In this document: positions 17,501 to 23,559 of the stretch, one piece after another
Numbering within the stretch: position 1 is the stretch's first letter
Layout: each line of letters begins with the position of its first letter
Position numbers and translations under genes: made by a program
Notes under the pieces: model-generated
Told to the model about the DNA's origin: nothing
What the model saw: only the letters and a program-made list of their open reading frames with translations
The model's database searches: none
NCBI RefSeq assembly: GCF_001563265.1
Contig: NZ_CP005085.1
Location: 372,001-436,000, forward strand
From: Sphingobium sp. TKS
GTDB lineage: Bacteria; Pseudomonadota; Alphaproteobacteria; Sphingomonadales; Sphingomonadaceae
DNA: 64,000 bases
Reading direction: 5' to 3'

Positions 17501-17677
17501 GGCATGGCGAAAAGCCTTGAGCGCGATCCCCAGGTGGAATCGATCCTGCGTAATCGCACCCGCGAGCTGGGGCTTGAGATCGGCATGAGCCGGGGCCGTG
17601 ATATGGGCGGCGGCGAGCTGGGCCGCCAGTTGACGCAGGAGCTTGGCATAGACCGTGACCGGGGAATGAGCCGCTAG
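14519..17677 (+). CDS. traA: Ti-type TraA: MOB-Q relaxase fused to helicase
   Basis: A 1052-residue protein starting MAIYHFSAKVISRANG; the ATG at 14519 fits the family start better than the one at 14462. The relaxase domain (residues 1-220) shows the candidate nicking tyrosine in AVASAAYRAAERL (Tyr25) and the metal-binding histidines in PKPHAHVMLS. A TraI/RecD-like helicase follows with Walker A GYAGTGKST, Walker B VLVIDEAGMIG and the C-terminal motif YAATIHKSQGVTVDQGHV. The tail is Arg/Pro-rich then helical. It nicks at the adjacent oriT and unwinds the transferred strand. Length is as expected. Confidence 0.95.
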   Translation: MAIYHFSAKVISRANGSSAVASAAYRAAERLHDDRLGRDHDFSNKAGVVHSEIMLPDGAPERLNDRATLWNEVEGAEKRKDAQLAREVEFSIPRELNQQQGIQLAREFVEKQFVERGMVADMNVHWDMGQDGQPKPHAHVMLSMREVGPEGFGQKVREWNSTALLQEWREAWADHVNERLAELDIDARIDHRTLEAQGIDLEPQHKIGPAASRMSEQGLEAERVEDHARIARENGEKIIANPQIALDAITRQQATFTRRDLAQFAFRHSDGKDQFDQVMSAVRTSPELVALGKDGRGEDRFTSREMIETEQRLERAGDRLADRGRHGLPATSLQNGGRDAAGSDGLMLGDQQRDALAHITGKNDLAIVVGYAGTGKSTMLGVARDEWERAGYQVRGAALSGIAAEGLEGGSGIQSRTIASMEYQWGQGRELLGPRDVLVIDEAGMIGTRQMERVLSEAERAGAKVVLVGDAEQLQAIEAGAAFRALAERHGAAEINEVRRQHEDWQRDATRALATGRTGEAIHAYEQHGMVHAAETREAARAELIDTWDAQRRADPDKTRIILTHTNAEVRDLNQAARDRLRDAGELGQDVRISAERGARDFASGDRIMFLKNERGMGVKNGTLGKVERVSPDSMAVRLDDGRQVAFDLKDYAHVDHGYAATIHKSQGVTVDQGHVLATPGMDRHSAYVALSRHRDGVQLHYGRDDFADDRRLVRTLGRERAKDMASDYPMYRDRDAEAQSFADRRGLSGEIRVADAPERKGVEILAPRAGTSRQMGEDSRPRDIGDGRGAGEAKAAVERQPRRGMFDGFRPRPPERTGERTAEPVQGAKEKAAPKRGMFDGLKLPSRTPAPTPAKETPARAEQGHTHDFRRAVERASRSAEAVLQAHASGGPVLEHQKVALERAGQALDQLRAGASRDLASAMQRDPALLREAAAGRSGPMIEAMAQEARVRADPHLRADRFVERWQQLSQDRDRLYRAGDMTGREKAGKEMAGMAKSLERDPQVESILRNRTRELGLEIGMSRGRDMGGGELGRQLTQELGIDRDRGMSR

Positions 17678-17696
17678 AGCGGCAGTAGTTAAAAAT

Positions 17697-17725
17697 GGCC
17701 TGCCGGTCCAATAGACCGGCAGGCC
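17697..17725 (-). terminator. 12-bp hairpin after traA, T-run on the minus strand
   Basis: GGCCTGCCGGTC (17697-17708) pairs perfectly with GACCGGCAGGCC (17714-17725) around CAATA. On the plus side no T-run follows, whereas on the minus strand the hairpin is followed by ATTTTTAAC. It therefore looks like an intrinsic terminator for leftward transcription, though it sits between two rightward genes and may act on both strands. Confidence 0.55.
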
Positions 17726-17837
17726 TGGCTTATGGACTCGCATTCGCAGTCGAGCCCTTCGGGTCGCATTTTTCCTTAGCATTTGATTTCGCGCGACGTT
17801 GTGAAAAATTGTCAAATATCGCCGGGAGGAAGCGCGA

Positions 17838-18572
17838 ATGCAGAAAGAGGATGATGGTTTCAACAATTCGGAGGCAGACGGCGATCCGGCGGCTGCGTTT
17901 GCGCGGGTCGAGGATCGGTTGGCATCGGTGCATGGCGAGGTGGCGTTGCTGCGCGCCGCGATCGAGGGCCTGACCGCCGCGCGCGAGAATATCGAGATTC
18001 CCGACTATGAGCCGACGCTGGAACGCACCGAAAAGATATTGATCGCGCTCACCCAGCGGATCGACCCCATCGCCAAAAGCCCGCTCCTGTCGATGACGCC
18101 CGATGCCATGGCGGGCCAGATCGCGACGGCGGCGAGCGGTGCGCGCCGCGAGGACGCGCGTCTTGTCGCCGAAGCGCGCGCGGGGCTGGACCAGGCCGCG
18201 CGCGAGATTGGCAACCGGCTTGCATCGGCGCGGCGCGGCGACGAGCAAAACCGCTGGCTGTATGTCGCCGGTGTTTGTGGTGTGGCGCTGGGGCTGTTCC
18301 TCTACGCCCTGCTCGCCGGCCCGATCGCGCGGTGGACGCCCGATAGCTGGCGCTGGCCCGAGCGCATGGCGGTCCGCGTGCTCGATGAGTCTGGCCCGTG
18401 GGCGGCGGGGCAGCGGTTGATGCAGGCGGCCGATCCGGAGAGCTGGGCGCTGATTGTCGCGGCCTCGCCGCTGACGGATGCCAATCGCGAGACGGTGCAG
18501 AAATGCCGCGAGCAGGCGGAAAAGGCAGAAAAGCCGGTGCGCTGCACGATTGAGGTGAAGGCCGGCAAATGA
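17838..18572 (+). CDS. DUF6118-like membrane protein
   Basis: A 244-residue protein resembling DUF6118 proteins of sphingomonad plasmids (from memory). A long helical N-terminal half (AFARVEDRLASVHGEVALLR, IEIPDYEPTLERTEKIL) is probably coiled coil. One membrane segment (YVAGVCGVALGLFLYALLAG, about residues 142-161) is followed by a C-terminal domain with WTPDSWRWPERMA and a pair of cysteines. It follows traA in the same direction and may have a structural role in transfer; that is inference from position. Confidence 0.65.
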   Translation: MQKEDDGFNNSEADGDPAAAFARVEDRLASVHGEVALLRAAIEGLTAARENIEIPDYEPTLERTEKILIALTQRIDPIAKSPLLSMTPDAMAGQIATAASGARREDARLVAEARAGLDQAAREIGNRLASARRGDEQNRWLYVAGVCGVALGLFLYALLAGPIARWTPDSWRWPERMAVRVLDESGPWAAGQRLMQAADPESWALIVAASPLTDANRETVQKCREQAEKAEKPVRCTIEVKAGK

Positions 18573-18618
18573 TGAGGGTCTTGGCTATATTATGGCCGGA
18601 CTTCACATGCTTGCTGGA

Positions 18619-18867
18619 TCATTTTTCACCGCGATCATGAGGTGATTGAGGTTGCACGATGCTTTCATTCAGAAGGTCGCATGGTCGCACGTCAAGCGCC
18701 TGGGCGATCTCCCACAGCATGAGGAGGGTGACGTTCTGCACGCCGCGTTCAACCGCGCTGATGTAAGCACGATCCACGCCCATGCGGCCAGCCACCGCTT
18801 CCTGGCTTAACCGAGCTACGAGACGATGATGGCGGAGGTTCGCACCAAGAAGATTGCGGATGTCCAT
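18619..18867 (-). CDS. Xre-family helix-turn-helix regulator
   Basis: An 82-residue single-domain Xre/Cro-type protein: LGANLRHHRLVARLSQEAVA, GRMGVDRAYISAVERGVQN, then LLMLWEIAQALDVRPCDLL, the canonical five-helix HTH. It is transcribed leftward, convergent with the DUF6118-like gene. An inverted repeat lies about 20 bp upstream of the start, suggesting autoregulation. Confidence 0.88.
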   Translation of the reverse strand: MDIRNLLGANLRHHRLVARLSQEAVAGRMGVDRAYISAVERGVQNVTLLMLWEIAQALDVRPCDLLNESIVQPQSPHDRGEK

Positions 18868-18886
18868 CCGCAGCTTAGACAGGATT

Positions 18887-18919
18887 CGCGTATTAACGCG
18901 CTACGCACTATAATACGCG
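18887..18919. promoter_or_regulatory. Candidate operator upstream of the Xre gene
   Basis: CGCGTATT (18887-18894) and AATACGCG (18912-18919) form a perfect 8-bp inverted repeat with 17 bp between, 20 bp upstream of the xre start. Spacing and position suit a repressor site. The remainder of 18868-19126 shows no gene. Confidence 0.45.
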
Positions 18920-19126
18920 GATCGTGCGGCGGAGCGGACGACATTCATGGACATGATGACGTGTCATGAAGCGCGGTCCGGGGCCGTGAGAGGGAACCGG
19001 TTCAGCCATAATGGCACATCATGCGGCTGATCCACATGGAAGGGATACCATCTATGTCGATAAGCCACAGAAATCACACATCTTCATTATTCGTCGCTTG
19101 CATAAGCTAAAGCGCGGTCGCAGCGC

Positions 19127-20044
19127 ATGAACAGCCACCTCCCTGTCGGCCGACTGGCCGAGCATCTTGAATCCCTGTCGAGAGAACGCGCCTGGTTCGC
19201 GATCGTCGCTGCGACGACAGGGGTTGCTGCCGCGAATTTCTCCTTCCCGGCGATCGGTTTTGCCCCGCTTTACATGCCGGTCATTTGTGGAGCCTGCTGG
19301 GCGCTGGGTGCGCGCGAGGGCTATTTCGTGGCGACCGTCACGGCGTTCCTGACAGCCGTTCCGGCGCTGCACGCCCCGCCCGAGCTTCCGCCCGCGCTGC
19401 TGGCGCTGCGCGTCGCGGTCCCCGTCGCCGCCTTCCTGTTCATCGCCGCCGCTGTCACCAGTTTCCGGCGATCCTATGACCGCGAATTGTTCAACGCGCA
19501 CCGCGACCGCATGACCGGCACGCTCAATAAGGAGGTTTTTCACCGCCGCTGCGCGCAGGCGATCGAGGATGCGAGGCATACACGCCGAACGCTCCTGCTC
19601 GTGCTTCTCGACCTCGATGATTTCAAGGCGGCGAACGACCGTGCCGGCCACCTTGCCGGCGACGAAATCCTGCGTGCTTTCGCCAAGGGGGTATCCGCGA
19701 TCATGCGCCGCGAAGATTTGATCGGCCGTATTGGCGGCGATGAATTTGCATTGCTGGTGCGCGTGCCGTCGATCGCGGAGGGCCAGGGCATTGCCCGCGA
19801 TATTCACGCCCGCCTGTCGGCCGTGCTGGCGCAATCGCGCTATCCGGTGACATGTAGCATGGGCGCGTTGCTGATTCCGCCCGAAGTGCCGCGCACCATA
19901 AGCGAGCTGATCCACGCGGCCGACCAGGCCATGTATCGCGCCAAGCGCGGCGGCAAGAATGCGGTCGAAATCGATGATGGCACCGAGCCTCAGGGGGCCG
20001 CAATCCTCCCCATTGCCATGCAGCGCCGGGAGGGGGTTGCATGA
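19127..20044 (+). CDS. Membrane-bound diguanylate cyclase (GGDEF)
   Basis: A 305-residue protein. Residues 21-115 hold several hydrophobic segments of an integral-membrane sensor (WFAIVAATTGVAAANFSF, FAPLYMPVICGACWAL, VAVPVAAFLFIAAAVTSF). The GGDEF domain follows with DLDDFKAANDRAGHLAGDE and an intact GGDEF at residues 203-207, so synthesis of cyclic di-GMP is likely. An inhibitory-site RRED lies at residues 194-197, five residues before GGDEF, the spacing for product inhibition. Its stop overlaps the next start as ATGA. Confidence 0.92.
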   Translation: MNSHLPVGRLAEHLESLSRERAWFAIVAATTGVAAANFSFPAIGFAPLYMPVICGACWALGAREGYFVATVTAFLTAVPALHAPPELPPALLALRVAVPVAAFLFIAAAVTSFRRSYDRELFNAHRDRMTGTLNKEVFHRRCAQAIEDARHTRRTLLLVLLDLDDFKAANDRAGHLAGDEILRAFAKGVSAIMRREDLIGRIGGDEFALLVRVPSIAEGQGIARDIHARLSAVLAQSRYPVTCSMGALLIPPEVPRTISELIHAADQAMYRAKRGGKNAVEIDDGTEPQGAAILPIAMQRREGVA

Positions 20045-20268
20045 TCGATCTCGCCCTCATCGGCCGGGATGAAGAAACCAAATGGATTCCGGGTCAAAGC
20101 CGGATGTGGCTTGACGACACTTGCCCTCACGAAGCGTCAGGCCGGTCCGGTCTCCGCCAGCTATACGACAAGATGGCGCTGGCGGGGCGGGTGAGGGGCA
20201 ACGAGGCCGGTAGGCCGCCCCTCGCCCTTATGGTTGTCCCACTTCCTGACAGTGCATGGGGTGCCTGA
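20041..20268 (+). CDS. Hypothetical small protein coupled to the GGDEF gene
   Basis: A 75-residue frame whose ATG overlaps the cyclase stop (ATGA). Composition is unremarkable, with no signal peptide or motif. The overlap supports translation, but the protein has little that looks conserved. Confidence 0.35.
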   Translation: MIDLALIGRDEETKWIPGQSRMWLDDTCPHEASGRSGLRQLYDKMALAGRVRGNEAGRPPLALMVVPLPDSAWGA

Positions 20269-20269
20269 A

Positions 20270-20575
20270 ATGGAGCAGAGCGCGACACATGGCAGCGATC
20301 CCGATCCCCTTCGCATAACGGCCGACCCCGCCCTTGTGCGGGCAATCGGCGGCGCGTTGACGGTGTTCGCTACGTTGATGGCGCGAAAGGGGATCGAGTC
20401 CCTTGAGGAAACCGCCAACCTTCTTGGCATTTATGCGGTATTGACTGACGAAATCGCGCCTGACGAGGCGCTCATACTCGGCTGCTGGGCCGGAATGCTG
20501 CGTGACGCGGCGGAAGGGATAAGTGTCGAGTCGACCAACAAGGGAGGGGATCAGCAGGGAGATCAAGCGCAATGA
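20270..20575 (+). CDS. Hypothetical helical protein between GGDEF and receiver genes
   Basis: A 101-residue protein from MEQSATHGSDPD (ATG at 20270; an ATG at 20234 is also in frame). The middle is helical and conserved-looking (LVRAIGGALTVFATLMARKG, TANLLGIYAVLTDEIAP). It overlaps the following response-regulator start by 4 bp, so it belongs to the cyclase-receiver operon. Function unknown. Confidence 0.6.
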   Translation: MEQSATHGSDPDPLRITADPALVRAIGGALTVFATLMARKGIESLEETANLLGIYAVLTDEIAPDEALILGCWAGMLRDAAEGISVESTNKGGDQQGDQAQ

Positions 20576-20955
20576 CATCACCGGGCACGAGGGTCAGCCA
20601 TGAGGCGGCCGTTCTGATAGTCGAGGACGGACCGCTTGTGCGAGCCTTTGCGGCCGATATTCTCATGGACGCGGGCTATCGCGTGTTCGAGGCGTGCGAA
20701 GCGGCCGACGCGCTCACCATTCTTGAAGGCCGTGACGACATTGGAACGGTATTCACCGATATCGAGATGTCGGGAATGACCGGCCTGGCGCTCGCGGGCG
20801 TGATCACCGAGGGTTGGCCGGAGATCGCCATTCTCGTAACCTCCGGACGGATTCAGCCCGATCCCGGCACGCTGCCTGCTGGCGCTGCTTTCATCGCCAA
20901 ACCCTACAAAGCCGACGCGTTGATAGGTCAGCTTGCCGAGCTGGTGGCGCGCTGA
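20572..20955 (+). CDS. Single-domain response regulator (receiver)
   Basis: A 127-residue receiver: VLIVEDGPLVRAFAADIL with one acidic-pocket residue changed to Gly, phospho-acceptor Asp63 in VFTDIEMSGMTG, the VTSGR switch and the AKPYKAD lysine. There is no output domain. It is the last gene of the GGDEF operon and starts by ATGA overlap, so it may control or be controlled with the cyclase. No kinase is adjacent. Confidence 0.88.
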   Translation: MTSPGTRVSHEAAVLIVEDGPLVRAFAADILMDAGYRVFEACEAADALTILEGRDDIGTVFTDIEMSGMTGLALAGVITEGWPEIAILVTSGRIQPDPGTLPAGAAFIAKPYKADALIGQLAELVAR

Positions 20956-21120
20956 AGCTCGCAACGGCAATCAAGTTTTGAAGCGGATGTGCGCCGATGA
21001 CGAGACTCAGGGCATGATTATCGGCATCGAGGACGGATGGTTTAGCCATGACCGTTCCGGCCATTTGCAATGGTCACAGCTTGGCCGACAGCGGGCCTTT
21101 GTCTTCTGATCCCGAATCGA

Positions 21121-21146
21121 CGGCCCCGCCCTGACAGGCGGGGCCG
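21121..21146. terminator. Hairpin between convergent receiver and DUF2442 genes
   Basis: A perfect 10-bp stem CGGCCCCGCC/GGCGGGGCCG around CTGACA in a 267-bp convergent gap. The position suits a bidirectional terminator; no long T-run is present. Confidence 0.55.
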
Positions 21147-21222
21147 ATGTTGTTTGGAGGGTCTGACAAGGGCGAAAGCGGCGGCGCGTCCCAGGGTCCG
21201 CGCGGCCGCACGGGTGATTCCG

Positions 21223-21636
21223 TCAGCCGTTGGCCGACTTCTTCGGGCGGCCGCCCTTGCGGCCGTTCGCCCGCGCAGCCGCGACCTTGGCCGCAGTGCG
21301 CGATCGGCCGCCTTGCGCGCCTAGCTGCTGCGCCATCCATTGCTTCGAGCCGAAAACGCCTTGCAACAGTGCGGGTACGTAGAGATCGGTGTCGAGCTTG
21401 GGCCAATGCAGGCCCAACCCGGCAGCGCTAACCTCAATGTCGGTCAGCGCATCGGGGGGAGCGTCGGCCAAGCCTTCGGCGAGCCGCGCCGGAAATGTCA
21501 GCTCGACACCCGTATTCAGCGCCACCACTACGCGCGCGCGGCGGCGATCGTAGCGCGCCGAGACGGCATGGCCAGCGGCGCGCAGTTCAGTCATGCGCTT
21601 TTCGGCCTGATCGAACTCCTGTTCAGTAACTGCCAT
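21223..21636 (-). CDS. DUF2442 family protein
   Basis: A 137-residue protein starting MAVTEQEFDQAEKRM. The core (VVVALNTGVELTFPARLAEG, LTDIEVSAAGLGLHWPKLD, then DLYVPALLQGVFGS) matches DUF2442, followed by a basic Gly/Arg/Lys tail (NGRKGGRPKK) that could bind nucleic acid. It overlaps the DUF4160 gene by 14 bp. DUF4160-DUF2442 pairs are common on mobile DNA and are often suspected toxin-antitoxin modules. The ATG at 21636 is chosen over 21687 from the overlap and family start. Confidence 0.82.
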   Translation of the reverse strand: MAVTEQEFDQAEKRMTELRAAGHAVSARYDRRRARVVVALNTGVELTFPARLAEGLADAPPDALTDIEVSAAGLGLHWPKLDTDLYVPALLQGVFGSKQWMAQQLGAQGGRSRTAAKVAAARANGRKGGRPKKSANG

Positions 21637-21871
21637 GAATAGCACTCCATTCCGCGCACAGGGCTGCCAGCGCCGCCTGTAGGGCATCCTTGATGCCGCC
21701 TAGCGCCGGCAGTTTGAAACCGTAGCTCTCCCGCAACTCCGGCGGACCATCGGTGCAATGCAGGATGAAAACCGCCTCGCCGTCCGCCCCTTTAACATGG
21801 ACATGAGCGGGACGATGATCGTTCGGATAGATCACGACCCGCAGGCCATCTATGCGCAGGACAGTCGGCAT
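21623..21871 (-). CDS. DUF4160 family protein
   Basis: An 82-residue protein starting MPTVLRIDGLRVVIYPNDHR with the family signature HRPAHVHVKGADGEAVF and an FKLPALGG segment. The length is typical for DUF4160. The ATG at 21871 is favoured; an upstream ATG at 21967 would add unrelated sequence. It precedes and overlaps DUF2442, indicating one operon. Confidence 0.85.
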   Translation of the reverse strand: MPTVLRIDGLRVVIYPNDHRPAHVHVKGADGEAVFILHCTDGPPELRESYGFKLPALGGIKDALQAALAALCAEWSAIHGSY

Positions 21872-22068
21872 TGCCGAACCTATATCAAAAACCCAAGCGC
21901 TAGGGAATAGTTCCGCCGCTTTGCTGCGCTCTGGCGCTAGGGCCTGTCGCCCGTTGGCAAAGACCAATGATCTCGGTGCGGTCTACGGCGTGCCGCTTAA
22001 AGGTTTCGGCTCTTTGCTCGCAGCCTCTGGCCTTTGCCAGCAGATGAGATATGCGATAGCGTGACGGG

Positions 22069-22308
22069 ATGGACCGCCCGCCGCCTTCCAATGATGACGA
22101 TGGAAGCCTTGAAGGCAATGCCACCGCGCGCCGCTTGGCAGCTGCAAAGTACCTCCTGCATCTCATGAGAGACCCCGAGGCCCGACAGCGCGCGATAGAT
22201 CGCCTTGGTTTCGATCCAGTCGAGAAGGCTGCAGAGTTGATGCGCGAGAAGCTCGGGTTCGACCCGGATGACTATCAGGGGCAGGACGAGCTAGCGAACG
22301 ACGCCTGA
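22069..22308 (+). CDS. Hypothetical small protein (79 aa)
   Basis: A charged 79-residue helical protein (ATARRLAAAKYLLHLMRDPE, AIDRLGFDPVEKAAELMREK). The segment repeats LGFDP twice (RLGFDPVEK and KLGFDPDDY). No signal peptide and no known domain. It starts a rightward unit alone and lies 200 bp from the divergent DUF4160 gene. Confidence 0.55.
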   Translation: MDRPPPSNDDDGSLEGNATARRLAAAKYLLHLMRDPEARQRAIDRLGFDPVEKAAELMREKLGFDPDDYQGQDELANDA

Positions 22309-22346
22309 GGTCCAGGAGCATGGCCATGCTCATCACCTACTACTTT

Positions 22347-22685
22347 TCAACGCTGGCTGCATTTTAGGTCGATCGCGCCCATTGCTAGTTGTGAAGGCGA
22401 TCCGCCTTCGGCCGCTACTTCCTCATCCAGACAGCGCTGCCTTTGCGTGCGCGTGTCCTTGGGCTGCTCTTCTACCACGTAAATGGTGCGACCATCCGGC
22501 GCGACCACGGTACGCACCGGCGGCTGCTTCGTGCGGGTATCTCCTCGCTGCGCTGGCACGACATACACGGTTCGGCCATCTGGCATGGTGACGACACGCG
22601 GCTGTTCTCTCGCAGACTGCGCGGCAACCGGCCCTGCTGCTGAGAGCAGCACGCCTATCTTCACTGAATTTGCCAGTATACCCAT
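22347..22685 (-). CDS. Exported small protein with duplicated PDGRTVYVV motif
   Basis: A 112-residue protein with a signal peptide (NSVKIGVLLSAAGPVAAQ). The mature part holds two copies of a short repeat, VVTMPDGRTVYVVPAQRGDT and VVAPDGRTIYVVEEQPKDT, each followed by TRT, and ends with two cysteines. It is probably periplasmic. Family not recognised. Confidence 0.6.
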   Translation of the reverse strand: MGILANSVKIGVLLSAAGPVAAQSAREQPRVVTMPDGRTVYVVPAQRGDTRTKQPPVRTVVAPDGRTIYVVEEQPKDTRTQRQRCLDEEVAAEGGSPSQLAMGAIDLKCSQR

Positions 22686-22769
22686 ACGTTTTCCTCACCA
22701 ATCGCCAGAATATGAGCTTGAGCGCCAGCGACCGCAACCGAGCGACCACGACAAGTTGATTGGCGTCGT

Positions 22770-22868
22770 CCCCATCCTTGGGGCTACTTTTCAGGGGCGG
22801 GCAATGACCCCGCTAACGGGAGCCGGATAACCGTGAGGACCGGCCCCACGACCTGAAAAGGAGAGATC
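22770..22868 (+). promoter_or_regulatory. Candidate structured leader RNA sequestering a ribosome site
   Basis: The 80 nt before the peptide gene fold into a three-way junction. P1 pairs CTTTTCAGG (22787-22795) with CCTGAAAAG (22852-22860). P2 pairs GCGGG (22797-22801) with CCCGC (22809-22813). P3 pairs GGG-A-GCCGG (22818-22826, one bulged A) with CCGGCCCC (22840-22847). A small CCCC/GGGG hairpin (22770-22783) precedes it. The 3' strand of P1 runs into the Shine-Dalgarno (AAAAGGAGAG), so folding would hide it. Riboswitch-like by architecture; no known class recognised. Confidence 0.45.
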
Positions 22869-22869
22869 C

Positions 22870-23028
22870 ATGAAAATGGCGGTTCGCGCCATGCTTGTCG
22901 CATTGGCGACGCTTGCCCTGGCAAGCCCATCGTTCGCAGCGACCGTTGCACCAACGAGCTACCCGTTCATCCTCAAAGTCGATTCCTTTGGCTCTCTATA
23001 TGTGATAATGTCCTTTATCACATACTAA
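22870..23028 (+). CDS. Short exported peptide (52 aa)
   Basis: A 52-residue frame with a strong ribosome site (AAAAGGAGAG, 5 nt before the ATG) and a textbook signal peptide (VRAMLVALATLALASPSFA, cleaved before ATVAPTS). The mature part is only about 28 residues and hydrophobic at its end (SLYVIMSFITY). The last third runs through an AT-rich palindrome, so the gene may be the 5' end of a longer one cut at a junction. Confidence 0.5.
   Translation: MKMAVRAMLVALATLALASPSFAATVAPTSYPFILKVDSFGSLYVIMSFITY
22999..23024. promoter_or_regulatory. Perfect 10-6-10 palindrome upstream of bactofilin gene
   Basis: TATGTGATAA (22999-23008) and TTATCACATA (23015-23024) are perfect inverted repeats separated by TGTCCT. 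The site ends 16 bp before the bactofilin ATG and is strikingly AT-rich for this DNA. It looks like an operator for a dimeric repressor or activator; the regulator is unknown. Confidence 0.55.
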
Positions 23029-23040
23029 TGCGGGGCGGAC

Positions 23041-23346
23041 ATGAAGGCGGTTCACGACAAGATAGAAGGCCCATTCGCGATCGAGGAGGATCTAGCTCTG
23101 TACGGCATGGTGATCGGCAGTGCGACGCTGCGCAGCGGCATCAAGCTGATCCTGCATGGCACAATCGCCGGCGACCTGATCCTTGAGCCAGGAGCGCGCG
23201 CCATCATCCACGGCACAGTCGCCGGGCGTATTTGCAACGAGGGCGGGCGAGCCGAGATATTCGGCTTTGTTGATGGCGTCGAAGACCTTTCCCCGGACGC
23301 CGTAACGGTCATCGACACCGCCGCCCATGTTCGCGGTCGGCGATGA
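23041..23346 (+). CDS. Small bactofilin-like beta-helix protein
   Basis: A 101-residue protein made of short beta-helical turns with regular Gly spacing (LALYGMVIGSATLRSGIKLI, LHGTIAGDLILEPGARAIIH, GTVAGRICNEGGRAEIFGFV), the pattern of polymer-forming bactofilins. It lacks the usual flanking tails. Its stop overlaps the start of a tyrosine-recombinase gene as ATGA. Bactofilins are cytoskeletal; the role beside a recombinase is unknown. Confidence 0.7.
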   Translation: MKAVHDKIEGPFAIEEDLALYGMVIGSATLRSGIKLILHGTIAGDLILEPGARAIIHGTVAGRICNEGGRAEIFGFVDGVEDLSPDAVTVIDTAAHVRGRR

Positions 23347-23559
23347 ACCAGCTCGCCCCTCTCCCGTCACCCAGCTTAGCGCTGCCCGCGCTCATCGCGT
23401 CGGCCGATGAGCGGGCGCGGCTGCGCTTCCTCGAGTTCTTCGCCGTCACCATCCGCAATCCCCATACGCGCCGTGCCTATGCGCGCGCAGCGGGCGAGTT
23501 TTTGGCTTGGGTAGCGGCGCGCGGCATCACATCGCTCGCCGGCTTGCAGCCGCTTCATG
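23343..23559 (+). pseudogene. Tyrosine recombinase, N-terminal fragment cut by IS6100
   Basis: The first 72 residues of a phage-type integrase: the SAM-like core-binding domain (ARLRFLEFFAVTIRNPHTRR, AYARAAGEFLAWVAARG). IS6100 copy 2 follows directly, so the catalytic domain with Arg-His-Arg-Tyr is gone. It starts by ATGA overlap with the bactofilin-like gene. Confidence 0.85.

Noticed and set aside
17697..17725. Terminator for traA transcription
   Set aside because: The hairpin is strong but the T-run is on the wrong side for rightward transcripts, so I did not assign it to traA.
22770..22868. Known riboswitch (TPP or c-di-GMP) upstream of the exported peptide
   Set aside because: Short matches such as ACCTGA occur, but the order and spacing of TPP or GEMM conserved elements are not met.
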